Of a stretch of DNA of 64,000 nt, positions 24,361 through 33,123 are shown one piece after another. Origin of the DNA: Streptomyces albiflavescens (lineage in GTDB: Bacteria; Actinomycetota; Actinomycetes; Streptomycetales; Streptomycetaceae); assembly GCF_014645835.1 (NCBI RefSeq), contig NZ_BMMM01000011.1, positions 310,001-374,000 on the forward strand, read 5' to 3'. The notes under the pieces are model-generated. The model searched no databases. It had not been told where the DNA came from and was given only the letters and a program-made list of their open reading frames with translations. Numbering within the stretch: position 1 is the first letter of the stretch; every line of letters begins with the position of its first letter. Made by a program: the position numbers and the translations under genes.

Positions 24361-27111
24361 ATGGCAGGTAAAGGTCTGGACGCCATCACCGGCAGGATCA
24401 TGCGCGCCGGCGAGGGCAGGCTGCTCCGCCGCCTCGAGCGCATCGCCGAACAGGTGGGCTCCCTCGAGGAGGAGTTCACCTCACTGACCGACGAAGAGCT
24501 CCAGGCGCTCACCCCGGAGTTCAAGGAGCGGTACGCGGGCGGCGAGAGCCTGGACGACCTGCTGCCGGAGGCCTTCGCCGCGATGCGCGAGGCGGCCCGG
24601 CGCACTCTCGGCATGCGCCACTTCGACGTACAGATCATGGGCGGCGCGGCGCTGCACTCCGGCAACATCGCCGAGATGCAGACCGGCGAGGGAAAGACCC
24701 TGGTCGGCACGCTTCCGGTGTATCTGAACGCCCTGACCGGCAAGGGAGTTCACCTCGTCACGGTCAACGACTACCTGGCCGAGCGGGACGCCGAGTGGAT
24801 GGGGCGCGCCTACCGGTTCATGGGGCTGACCGTCGGTGTGATCAAGACGCAGTCGACCCCGGCCGAGCGGCGCGCTCAGTACGCCTGTGACATCACCTAC
24901 GGCACCAACACAGAGTTCGGCTTCGACTATCTGCGCGACAACATGGCGTGGTCCCAGGACGAACTGGTGCAGCGAGGCCACCACTTCGCGATCGTCGACG
25001 AGGCCGACTCGATCCTCATCGACGAGGCGCGCACCCCGCTGATCATCTCCGGTCCGGCCGATCAGCCCACGCACTGGTACGAGTCCTTCGCCGCGTTCGC
25101 GCTGCGGATGAAGGGCGTTCTCGTGCAGGAGGAGCAGTTCACCACCCAGGTGGACAAGGACCGTCTCGCCGAGCTGCGGACCCAGTACGACTACGAGTAC
25201 GACCCGAAGAAGCGCACGGTGGCGATCCTGGACTCCGGAGTGGATTTCCTCCAGGACCAGCTGGGCATCGACAGCCTCTACGAGTCCGACCACACCCCGC
25301 TCATCGGACACCTGAACAACGCGCTCAAGGCCAAGGAGCACTTCAAGCGGGACAAGGACTACGTCGTCGTGGACGGTGAGGTGCTCATCGTCGACGAGCA
25401 CACCGGCCGCATCCTCGCGGGGCGCCGCTACAACGAAGGGCTGCACCAGGCCATCGAGGCGAAGGAAGGCGTGACGATCAAGGACGAGAACCAGACGCTC
25501 GCCACGATCACCCTGCAGAACTTCTTCCGTCTCTACGAGAAGCTCGCCGGCATGACCGGCACCGCCATGACCGAGGCCGCCGAGTTCCACCAGATCTACA
25601 AGCTGCACGTCGTCCCGATCCCCACGAACCGGCCGATGGTCCGCCGCGACGACCCCGATCAGATCTACCGCACCGAGGAGGCGAAGTACGCGGCGATCCT
25701 CGCCGACATCGCCGAGAAGCACGAGCAGGGCCAGCCGATCCTGGTGGGAACCACCTCCGTCGAGAAGTCCGAGGTGCTGTCCGCGCGGCTCAGGAAGCAG
25801 GGCATCCGGCACGAGGTCCTCAACGCCAAGAACCACCAGCGCGAGGCTCAGATCGTCGCCCAGGCCGGACGCAGGGGCGCGGTCACCGTGGCCACGAACA
25901 TGGCGGGCCGCGGCACCGACATCATGCTCGGCGGAAACCCGGAGGCGATGGCGCTCGCCGAAACCGCGGAGGACGCGGATCCGCAGGAGCGCCAGAAGGT
26001 GCTCGACCGGATCACCGCCGGAGTCGCGGCCGAGCACGACGAGGTCAAGGAGCTCGGCGGCCTCTACGTCCTCGGCACCGAGCGCCACGAGTCACGCCGC
26101 ATCGACAACCAGCTGCGCGGCCGCTCGGGCCGTCAGGGCGACCCCGGCGCCTCCCGCTTCTACCTCTCGCTCCAGGACGACCTGATGCGACTGTTCCGCG
26201 CCAACGTCGTGGACCGGGTGATGTCCATGGCGAACGTCCCCGACGACGTACCCATCGAGAACAAGATGGTCACCCGCGCCATCGCCTCCGCCCAGGCCCA
26301 GCTGGAGCAGCAGCACTTCGAGTCCCGCAAGGACGTCCTGAAGTTCGACGAGGTCCTCAACAGGCAGCGCACCCTCATCTACGCCGAGCGCCGCCGGGTC
26401 CTCGCGGGCGAGGATCTGCGCGAACAGATCCTGCACTTCATGGACGACACCGTCCGCGCGTACATCGAGCAGGAGACCAGTGAGGGTTTCGCCGAGGAGT
26501 GGGACCTGGAGCGGCTGTGGGGCGCGCTCAAGCAGCTGTACCCCATGGGGATCACGATCGAGGAGTTGGAGGAGGAGGCCGGTGACCGCGCGAACCTCAC
26601 CGCGGGCGACCTGATCGACGCGGTGACGGGCGACATCCACGCCCGGTACGAGGAGCGCGAGGCCGAGCTCGGCGCCGAGGCGCTGCGCGACCTGGAACGC
26701 CTCGTCGTCCTCTCCGTCCTCGACCGCAAATGGCGCGAGCACCTCTACGAGATGGACTACCTCCGCGACGGCATAGGCCTGCGCTGGACCCTCGGCCGGG
26801 AGCCGATCGTCGAGTACGAGCGCGAGGGCTTCGACATGTACGGCGCGATGACCGACGCCATCAAGGAGGAGTCCGTCGGCTACGTCTTCAATCTCGACGC
26901 CGCGGCTCCGGGCGCCGGGACGGGGCGCGGGCCCACCGACGGCCTGCACTTCACCGCGCCCACGCTGGACACCGCGGAGGGCGTGGTCGAGGGCCACTTC
27001 CCTTCGGCGGAACCACCGCAGGACCGCCCCACCGACACCGTGCCCGAAACCGAACGGCCTGGCGGCACGCGCCCCGCCAGGACCAAGGCACGCCGCCGCC
27101 GCAAGCGGTGA
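24361..27111 (+). CDS. SecA-family preprotein translocase ATPase, lacking zinc tail
   Basis: 916 residues from the ATG at 24361; the first codons MAGKGLDAITGRIMRAGEGRL match the SecA N-terminus. Walker A is MQTGEGKTL (about 106-114) and the DEAD-type box is IVDEADSILIDEARTPL. The preprotein cross-linking region, NBD2 (GRGTDIMLGGNPEAM, QLRGRSGRQGDPGASRFYLS) and the helical scaffold are complete. It ends in a basic RTKARRRRKR with no CxCx8C[HC] zinc motif, unlike the usual Streptomyces housekeeping SecA. I therefore suspect a second SecA for special substrates, although the window cannot show the other copy. It follows the unknown 161-residue gene. Confidence 0.9.
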   Translation: MAGKGLDAITGRIMRAGEGRLLRRLERIAEQVGSLEEEFTSLTDEELQALTPEFKERYAGGESLDDLLPEAFAAMREAARRTLGMRHFDVQIMGGAALHSGNIAEMQTGEGKTLVGTLPVYLNALTGKGVHLVTVNDYLAERDAEWMGRAYRFMGLTVGVIKTQSTPAERRAQYACDITYGTNTEFGFDYLRDNMAWSQDELVQRGHHFAIVDEADSILIDEARTPLIISGPADQPTHWYESFAAFALRMKGVLVQEEQFTTQVDKDRLAELRTQYDYEYDPKKRTVAILDSGVDFLQDQLGIDSLYESDHTPLIGHLNNALKAKEHFKRDKDYVVVDGEVLIVDEHTGRILAGRRYNEGLHQAIEAKEGVTIKDENQTLATITLQNFFRLYEKLAGMTGTAMTEAAEFHQIYKLHVVPIPTNRPMVRRDDPDQIYRTEEAKYAAILADIAEKHEQGQPILVGTTSVEKSEVLSARLRKQGIRHEVLNAKNHQREAQIVAQAGRRGAVTVATNMAGRGTDIMLGGNPEAMALAETAEDADPQERQKVLDRITAGVAAEHDEVKELGGLYVLGTERHESRRIDNQLRGRSGRQGDPGASRFYLSLQDDLMRLFRANVVDRVMSMANVPDDVPIENKMVTRAIASAQAQLEQQHFESRKDVLKFDEVLNRQRTLIYAERRRVLAGEDLREQILHFMDDTVRAYIEQETSEGFAEEWDLERLWGALKQLYPMGITIEELEEEAGDRANLTAGDLIDAVTGDIHARYEEREAELGAEALRDLERLVVLSVLDRKWREHLYEMDYLRDGIGLRWTLGREPIVEYEREGFDMYGAMTDAIKEESVGYVFNLDAAAPGAGTGRGPTDGLHFTAPTLDTAEGVVEGHFPSAEPPQDRPTDTVPETERPGGTRPARTKARRRRKR

Positions 27112-27117
27112 CAGGCG

Positions 27118-27147
27118 GCCGGAGGGGCTGATGTCAGCCCGTCCGGC
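27118..27147 (+). terminator. Terminator/intergenic repeat after secA paralogue
   Basis: A 14-bp stem with one mismatch (arms 27118-27131 and 27134-27147), 6 bp after the stop. The right arm and what follows (CAGCCCGTCCGGCGTTTGAG) are a very common Streptomyces intergenic repeat. The rest of the 177-bp gap to dxr carries a minus-strand copy of the CCCCCTCCGCCCCTACC repeat (about 27219-27240). Confidence 0.7.
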
Positions 27148-27288
27148 GTTTGAGGACGAGCGCGTCAGCGCGTTACCGGCGGTCCGGGGGGCGGAGCCCC
27201 CAGGGACGATGGGGGAGGGTAGGGGCGGAGGGGGCGAAAAAAGGGGCACCCTGTCCTGCCGGGGACGCGTTGCGGCCACAATGGAGGG

Positions 27289-28545
27289 ATGAGCGACAGT
27301 CCAGCCCCCCTCGCTGATCCGCATCTTGTCTTCGACCCCGTGGACGGAGTCCGGGATGTCGTGATCCTCGGCTCCACCGGCTCGATCGGCACCCAGGCCA
27401 TCGACCTCGTGCTGCGCAACCCCGACCGGTTCCGGGTCACCGGGCTCTCCGCCGCCGGCGGGAGGGTCGGACTGCTCGCCGAGCAGGCCCACCGGCTGCG
27501 CGTGCGGACGGTCGCCGTGGCACGCGAGGACGTCGTACCGGCGCTGCGCGAGGCGCTGACGGCGCAGTACGGAGCGGGGGAGCCGCTCCCCGAGATCCTC
27601 GCGGGCGCGGACGCCGCCACCCAACTCGCCGCATCCGACTGCCACACCGTGCTCAACGGCATCACCGGCTCCATCGGCCTCGCCCCGACCCTCGCCGCCC
27701 TGGAGGCGGGCCGCACGCTCGCGCTCGCCAACAAGGAGTCGCTCATCGTCGGCGGCCCGCTGGTGAAGGCACTGGCCAAGCCGGGCCAGATCATCCCGGT
27801 CGACTCCGAGCACGCGGCGCTTTTCCAGGCCCTCGCCTCGGGCACCCGCGCCGACGTCCGCAAACTCGTCGTGACCGCTTCCGGAGGCCCCTTCCGGGGT
27901 CGCACGAAGGCCGAACTGGCGGACGTCACCCCCGAGGACGCCCTGGCCCACCCCACCTGGGCCATGGGCCCGGTCATCACCATCAACTCCGCGACCCTGG
28001 TCAACAAGGGACTCGAAGTCATCGAGGCGCACCTCCTCTACGACATTCCCTTCGATCGCATTGAGGTGGTGGTGCACCCTCAGTCGTATGTCCACTCGAT
28101 GGTGGAATTCACGGACGGATCGACGATCGCCCAGGCGACGCCCCCCGACATGCGCGGGCCGATCGCCATCGGGCTCGGCTGGCCCGAGCGGGTGCCGGAC
28201 GCCGCGCCCGCTTTCGACTGGACCAAGGCGTCGAGCTGGGAGTTCTTCCCGCTCGACACCGACGCGTTCCCGTCGGTCGGACTCGCCCGGCATGTCGGGC
28301 AGCTCGCGGGTACGGCCCCGGCGGTGTTCAATGCGGCCAACGAAGAGTGCGTGGACGCGTTCCTGAAGGGCACACTGCCGTTCAACGGGATCATGGAGAC
28401 TGTCACACGGGTGGTCGAGGAACACGGCACACCGGATACGGGAACTTCCCTGACCGTCGCGGACGTCCTCGAAGCGGAGACCTGGGCGCGCGCCCGGGCC
28501 CGTGAACTGACAGCACAGACGACAACCGCGGAGGCTCGTGCATGA
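27289..28545 (+). CDS. dxr: 1-deoxy-D-xylulose-5-phosphate reductoisomerase
   Basis: 418 residues. The second step of the MEP isoprenoid pathway: DXP to 2-C-methyl-D-erythritol 4-phosphate with NADPH. The Rossmann start is VVILGSTGSIGTQAIDL, the substrate/metal region is NKESLIVGG and PVDSEHAALFQ, and the flexible-loop region contains HPTWAMGPVITINSATLVNKGLEVIEAH. The C-terminal domain has FNAANEECVDAFL. Its last codons overlap the rseP start by four bases. With ispG at 30009 it forms an isoprenoid block interrupted by the membrane protease gene, the usual arrangement in Streptomyces. Confidence 0.97.
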   Translation: MSDSPAPLADPHLVFDPVDGVRDVVILGSTGSIGTQAIDLVLRNPDRFRVTGLSAAGGRVGLLAEQAHRLRVRTVAVAREDVVPALREALTAQYGAGEPLPEILAGADAATQLAASDCHTVLNGITGSIGLAPTLAALEAGRTLALANKESLIVGGPLVKALAKPGQIIPVDSEHAALFQALASGTRADVRKLVVTASGGPFRGRTKAELADVTPEDALAHPTWAMGPVITINSATLVNKGLEVIEAHLLYDIPFDRIEVVVHPQSYVHSMVEFTDGSTIAQATPPDMRGPIAIGLGWPERVPDAAPAFDWTKASSWEFFPLDTDAFPSVGLARHVGQLAGTAPAVFNAANEECVDAFLKGTLPFNGIMETVTRVVEEHGTPDTGTSLTVADVLEAETWARARARELTAQTTTAEARA

Positions 28546-29846
28546 CGACCCTGATGATGATCCTCGGCATAGTCGTCTTCGCGGTCGGCCTGCTCATCTC
28601 GATCGCCTGGCACGAGCTGGGACATCTGTCGACGGCCAAGCTCTTCGGCATCCGCGTGCCGCAGTACATGGTCGGCTTCGGCCCGACGATCTGGTCGCGG
28701 AAGAAGGGCGAGACCGAGTACGGGGTGAAGGCGGTCCCGCTCGGCGGCTACATCCGCATGATCGGGATGTTCCCGCCCGGCCCCGACGGCAAGATCGAGG
28801 CCCGCTCCACCTCGCCCTTCCGCGGCATGATCGAGGACGCCAGGTCGGCCGCCTTCGAGGAGCTCAAGCCCGGTGACGAGACCCGTCTCTTCTACACGCG
28901 CAAGCCGTGGAAGCGCGTGATCGTGATGTTCGCGGGCCCCTTCATGAACCTCATCCTGGCCGTGGTGATCTTCCTCGGCGTGATGATGACGTTCGGCGTG
29001 CAGACCCAGACCACCACGGTCGGCAAGGTCTCGGACTGCGTCATCCAGCAGAGCGAGAACCGGACCAAGTGCGAGAGCGGCGACCAGGACGCACCCGCCA
29101 AGGCCGCCGGGCTCAAGGGCGGCGACAAGATCGTCTCCTTCAACGGCAAGGCGGTCGACGACTGGTCCACTCTCCAGTCCGACATCCGCGCCAACCCCGG
29201 CAAGGACGTCACGATCACGGTGGTGCGCAAGGGTCAGCAGGTCGACCTGTCCGCCCACCTGATCAAGAACCAGGTCAGCAAGACCGATGGCAACGGCGGC
29301 TATGTCGAGGGCAAGTACGTGTACGCCGGCTTCCTCGGCTTCACGCCCGCCTCCGGCATCGTCCAGCAGTCCTTCGGACAGTCCGTGGACCGCATGGGCG
29401 ACATGATGCAGAACGGCGTCGAGTCGCTGGTCGCGCTGCCCGGCAAGATCCCCGACCTGTGGAACGCGGCCTTCGGTGACGGCCCGCGCAAGGCCGACTC
29501 CCCGATGGGCGTGGTCGGCGCGGCCCGGGTCGGCGGCGAGGTCTTCACCCTCGACATCCCGCCGTCCCAGCAGGTCGCGATGATGCTGCTGCTCGTCGCC
29601 GGCTTCAACCTCTCCCTCTTCCTCTTCAACATGCTCCCGCTGCTCCCGCTCGACGGCGGGCACATCGCGGGTGCGGTGTGGGAGTCGCTGCGGCGCAACA
29701 CGGCGAAGGTCCTGAAGCGGCCCGACCCGGGCCCGTTCGACGTGGCGAAGCTGATGCCCGTCGCGTACGTGGTGGCCGGAATCTTCGTCTGCTTCACGAT
29801 TCTGGTGCTCATCGCGGACGTGGTTAACCCGGTGAAAATCTCCTAG
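28542..29846 (+). CDS. rseP: Site-2-type membrane zinc protease (RseP/Rip1-like)
   Basis: 434 residues, coupled to dxr by a four-base overlap. It has several membrane spans: the first holds the zinc motif HELGH (residues 24-28), and a later one holds the third ligand in LPLLPLDGGH. A PDZ domain lies between (about 150-240, LKGGDKIVSFNGKAVDDW). It cuts transmembrane segments, typically of anti-sigma factors or signal-peptide remnants. Its substrate here is unknown. A strong terminator follows at 29862. Confidence 0.94.
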   Translation: MTTLMMILGIVVFAVGLLISIAWHELGHLSTAKLFGIRVPQYMVGFGPTIWSRKKGETEYGVKAVPLGGYIRMIGMFPPGPDGKIEARSTSPFRGMIEDARSAAFEELKPGDETRLFYTRKPWKRVIVMFAGPFMNLILAVVIFLGVMMTFGVQTQTTTVGKVSDCVIQQSENRTKCESGDQDAPAKAAGLKGGDKIVSFNGKAVDDWSTLQSDIRANPGKDVTITVVRKGQQVDLSAHLIKNQVSKTDGNGGYVEGKYVYAGFLGFTPASGIVQQSFGQSVDRMGDMMQNGVESLVALPGKIPDLWNAAFGDGPRKADSPMGVVGAARVGGEVFTLDIPPSQQVAMMLLLVAGFNLSLFLFNMLPLLPLDGGHIAGAVWESLRRNTAKVLKRPDPGPFDVAKLMPVAYVVAGIFVCFTILVLIADVVNPVKIS

Positions 29847-29861
29847 TAAGACGCTGTTTGT

Positions 29862-29892
29862 GGCGGCCGGACACCATAGGTGTCCGGCCGCC
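29862..29892 (+). terminator. Terminator after rseP
   Basis: A perfect 14-bp stem GGCGGCCGGACACC with an ATA loop, 15 bp after the stop. It separates dxr-rseP from ispG. Confidence 0.8.
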
Positions 29893-30008
29893 CTCCAATG
29901 GGTGGGTTTAGGGGCGTGATGTGCTCGGGCGTGTGCCCGTGCCGTAATCTCGAAGCCTGGAGCCCACGATTCCGGGACCTTGATCCACAACTTGGGGTTG
30001 CACAGCAG

Positions 30009-31166
30009 ATGACTGCGATTTCTCTCGGCATGCCGTCCGTTCCGACCAAGCTGGCCGAGCGCCGCAAGAGCCGCCAGATCCAGGTCGGAACCGTCGCCGT
30101 GGGTGGAGACGCACCGGTGTCGGTGCAGTCGATGACGACGACGCGTACGTCGGACATCGGCGCCACGCTCCAGCAGATCGCCGAGTTGACCGCGTCCGGC
30201 TGCCAGATCGTGCGGGTCGCGTGCCCCACGCAGGACGACGCCGATGCCCTCGCGACCATCGCCCGCAAGTCCCAGATCCCCGTCATCGCGGACATCCACT
30301 TCCAGCCGAAGTACGTCTTCGCGGCGATCAACGCCGGCTGCGCGGCCGTCCGCGTCAACCCCGGCAACATCAAGCAGTTCGACGACCAGGTCAAGGAGAT
30401 CGCGCGGGCCGCGAAGGACACGGGCACCCCGATCCGGATCGGCGTCAACGCGGGCTCCCTCGACAAGCGGCTGCTCCAGAAGTACGGCAAGGCGACGCCC
30501 GAGGCTCTCGTCGAATCCGCGCTGTGGGAGGCGTCCCTCTTCGAGGAGCACGACTTCCGCGACATCAAGATCTCCGTGAAGCACAACGACCCGGTGGTCA
30601 TGGTCAACGCCTACCGGCAGCTCGCCGCCGCGTGCGACTACCCCCTGCACCTCGGTGTGACCGAGGCCGGTCCCGCGTTCCAGGGCACCATCAAGTCGGC
30701 CGTCGCCTTCGGCGCGCTGCTCTCCGAGGGCATCGGCGACACGATCCGGGTCTCCCTGTCCGCGCCCCCCGTCGAGGAGGTCAAGGTCGGCCTCCAGATC
30801 CTGGAGTCCCTCAACCTCAAGCAGCGTGGTCTGGAGATCGTGTCCTGCCCGTCCTGCGGGCGCGCCCAGGTCGACGTCTACAAGCTGGCCGAGGAAGTCA
30901 CCGCCGGTCTGACCGGCATGGAGGTGCCGCTGCGCGTGGCCGTCATGGGGTGCGTGGTGAACGGGCCCGGCGAGGCCCGCGAGGCTGACCTCGGTGTCGC
31001 CTCCGGCAACGGGAAGGGGCAGATCTTCGTCAAGGGCGAGGTCATCAAGACCGTGCCCGAGTCGAAGATCGTGGAGACCCTCATCGAGGAAGCGATGAAG
31101 ATCGCGGAGGAGATGGAGGCCGCCGGTATCGCCTCCGGCGAGCCTTCGGTGTCGGTGGCCGACTGA
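30009..31166 (+). CDS. ispG: 4-hydroxy-3-methylbut-2-enyl diphosphate synthase
   Basis: 385 residues from the ATG at 30009, where similarity begins (MTAISLGMPSVPTKLAERRK). The late MEP-pathway enzyme turns methylerythritol cyclodiphosphate into HMBPP using a [4Fe-4S] cluster. The cluster cysteines are visible in VSCPSCGRAQVD and GCVVNGPGEAREAD. The TIM-barrel start (VAVGGDAPVSVQSMTTT) and the substrate region (IADIHFQPKYVF) are intact. It is normal length for actinobacteria. The 248-bp gap after it (31167-31414) contains no clear gene. Confidence 0.97.
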   Translation: MTAISLGMPSVPTKLAERRKSRQIQVGTVAVGGDAPVSVQSMTTTRTSDIGATLQQIAELTASGCQIVRVACPTQDDADALATIARKSQIPVIADIHFQPKYVFAAINAGCAAVRVNPGNIKQFDDQVKEIARAAKDTGTPIRIGVNAGSLDKRLLQKYGKATPEALVESALWEASLFEEHDFRDIKISVKHNDPVVMVNAYRQLAAACDYPLHLGVTEAGPAFQGTIKSAVAFGALLSEGIGDTIRVSLSAPPVEEVKVGLQILESLNLKQRGLEIVSCPSCGRAQVDVYKLAEEVTAGLTGMEVPLRVAVMGCVVNGPGEAREADLGVASGNGKGQIFVKGEVIKTVPESKIVETLIEEAMKIAEEMEAAGIASGEPSVSVAD

Positions 31167-31414
31167 CCTGCCTTGTGGCGCGGGGGACCCGGGTGCCCCT
31201 CCGGAGGTGGCGCCCGAGTCCTCTGCGTGCGGTGCCGCTCGGTATCTCCGGTTAGAGTACGGAGATCAGCAGACCGTGTGACTCCACCCCGAGGGGCTTC
31301 TCGCAGTGACGCGACGGTCAAGCCCCGACCGGTGCTCGCGAACGAGCACACGCCGACGCTAGCAGGGTGTTCGATGGGCTGTCGTTGCCCGCAAGGAGTG
31401 ATGGAGCCGCCCCG

Positions 31415-32263
31415 TTGTTGACCCAGACGACCACCAGGATCCTCGAACCGAGTGACCTGGACGCCGCGCTCGCCGTCCTCGACCGCGAGCCGGTCGCGAA
31501 CGCGTTCGTCGCCTCCCGCGTGCAGGTCGCAGGGCTCGACCCATGGCGACTCGGCGGAGAGATGTGGGGCTGGTACGAGGACGGCATGCTGCAGTCCCTG
31601 TGCTACGCGGGCGCCAACCTGGTACCGATCGGCGCCACCTCACGAGCCGTGCGCGGCTTCGCCGACCGCGCGAGAAGGGCCGGCCGCCGCTGCTCCTCGA
31701 TCGTCGGCCCCGCCGAGCCCACCGCCCAGTTGTGGCGGCTGCTCGAACCGAGCTGGGGCCCCGCCCGCGAGGTCCGCGCCCACCAGCCCCTGATGGTCAC
31801 CGACCGGCTCCCCACCGACATCGCCCCGGATCCGTACGTCCGCCGCATCCGCAAGGACGAGATGGAGACGATCATGCCGGCGTGCGTGGCGATGTTCACC
31901 GAGGAGGTCGGCGTCTCGCCGCTCGCCGGTGACGGCGGGCTGCTCTACCAGGCACGCGTCGCCGAACTCGTCGGCTCCGGACGGTCGTTCGCCCGCATAG
32001 ACCAGAACGGCAAGGTCGTCTTCAAGGCGGAGATCGGCGCCGCGACCGCGCAGGCCTGCCAGATCCAGGGGGTCTGGATCGCGCCCGAATACCGCGGGCA
32101 GGGCCTGGCCGCCCCCGGCATGGCCGCCGTCATGCGGTACGCCCTCACCGATGTCGCCCCGGTCGTCAGCCTGTACGTCAACGACTTCAACACGGCCGCC
32201 CGCGCCACGTACCGCCGCGTGGGCTTCCAGGAGGTCGGCGCGTTCATGAGCGTGCTGTTCTAG
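31415..32263 (+). CDS. GNAT acetyltransferase with N-terminal DUF4081-type domain
   Basis: 282 residues if the TTG at 31415 is used (MLTQTTTRILEPSDL), with GGAG 8 bp upstream; an AUG/GUG start is not available close by. The N-terminal half matches the DUF4081 partner domain of actinobacterial GNATs. The C-terminal half is the acetyl-CoA fold, with the loop IQGVWIAPEYRGQGLAAPGM (acetyl-CoA binding pattern) and a final YRRVGFQEVGAF. The acceptor is unknown. Its TAG stop is part of a CTAG next to an inserted palindromic element. Confidence 0.85.
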   Translation: MLTQTTTRILEPSDLDAALAVLDREPVANAFVASRVQVAGLDPWRLGGEMWGWYEDGMLQSLCYAGANLVPIGATSRAVRGFADRARRAGRRCSSIVGPAEPTAQLWRLLEPSWGPAREVRAHQPLMVTDRLPTDIAPDPYVRRIRKDEMETIMPACVAMFTEEVGVSPLAGDGGLLYQARVAELVGSGRSFARIDQNGKVVFKAEIGAATAQACQIQGVWIAPEYRGQGLAAPGMAAVMRYALTDVAPVVSLYVNDFNTAARATYRRVGFQEVGAFMSVLF

Positions 32264-32425
32264 GGGGTTTCTGATGGATCTCCGTGGAAGAAGGAGCGGC
32301 GTTCGGTGCGTGCTCGCGGCGTGCCGGGCGGAAGTCCTCGTAGCGGAGCTACTAGGGGCTTTCGCCCGGTGCGGCGAGAGTGCGTGCCGGGCGTCGCGAC
32401 GCCGCGGAGATCCATCAGAAGCCCC
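32264..32425. mobile_element. Probable MITE with IS5-like CTAG target duplication
   Basis: 162 bp flanked on both sides by CTAG (32260-32263 and 32426-32429). Terminal inverted repeats of about 24 bp start GGGGTTTCTGATGGATCTCC on the left and GGGGCTTCTGATGGATCTCC on the right, with two mismatches. The interior is also a large imperfect palindrome (CCGGGCGGAAG...CTTTCGCCCGG). It contains no coding sequence. A four-base CTAG duplication is known for the IS5 family. The left CTAG is the end of the acetyltransferase gene, so its stop codon was kept on insertion. Confidence 0.75.
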
Positions 32426-32481
32426 CTAGCCCCCTCCGAAGTGCCGTTCTGACGCTTGTACCCGACCTGTAGTCTCCGGGC

Positions 32482-33051
32482 ATGCTGCGCTTTCCCGGTC
32501 AGGGCCACCGCAACCCCGACGACGTGGTCATCGGCCCGCTGGATCTCGCCGCGCGCGTCGACGAGGCGCTCGCCGTACAGGCCCTGGCCTTCGGGCTGGG
32601 CGCCGAGGAGATCGCCGTACGACGTCAGATCGTGCTGCGTCACCTCACGTACCCGGGAGCGCGCGCGCTCGGCGCGACGACGCCCGACGGACGGCTCGTC
32701 GGGTTCGTCTACGGCATGCCCAACGACCGTACGCACTGGTGGTCCACCGTCGTCGAGCCGTATCTGCGCGGCCAGGGCTACGACGACTGGCTCGACAACG
32801 CCTTCGTGATCACCGAGCTGCACGTCCACCCGCGCTATCAGAACCGCGGCATCGGCCGCCGCCTGATCACCGGCATCACGGACAGCGCCGCCGAGCCCCG
32901 CTCGATCCTCTCCGCGATCGACACCGACAGCCCGGCCCGCGGCCTGTATCACTCCCTGGGCTACGAGGACCTCGCGCGGCAGGTCCTCTTCCCCAGCGCA
33001 CCCAAGCCGTACGCCGTGATGGGCGCCCCTCTGCCGCTCCGCAGGCGTTAA
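32482..33051 (+). CDS. GNAT-family N-acetyltransferase
   Basis: 189 residues. The acetyl-CoA binding pattern is ELHVHPRYQNRGIGRRLITG, with the final GLYHSLGYEDLARQVLF motif. The acceptor substrate cannot be predicted. It lies between the MITE-like element and proS, on the same strand, 73 bp from proS. Confidence 0.85.
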   Translation: MLRFPGQGHRNPDDVVIGPLDLAARVDEALAVQALAFGLGAEEIAVRRQIVLRHLTYPGARALGATTPDGRLVGFVYGMPNDRTHWWSTVVEPYLRGQGYDDWLDNAFVITELHVHPRYQNRGIGRRLITGITDSAAEPRSILSAIDTDSPARGLYHSLGYEDLARQVLFPSAPKPYAVMGAPLPLRRR

Positions 33052-33123
33052 CCGATTTCCACCGGGATGGACCGCCCGGCTAACCTCGCTTCCATCACCC
33101 TTACGCAGCAGGAGTCAAGAATC

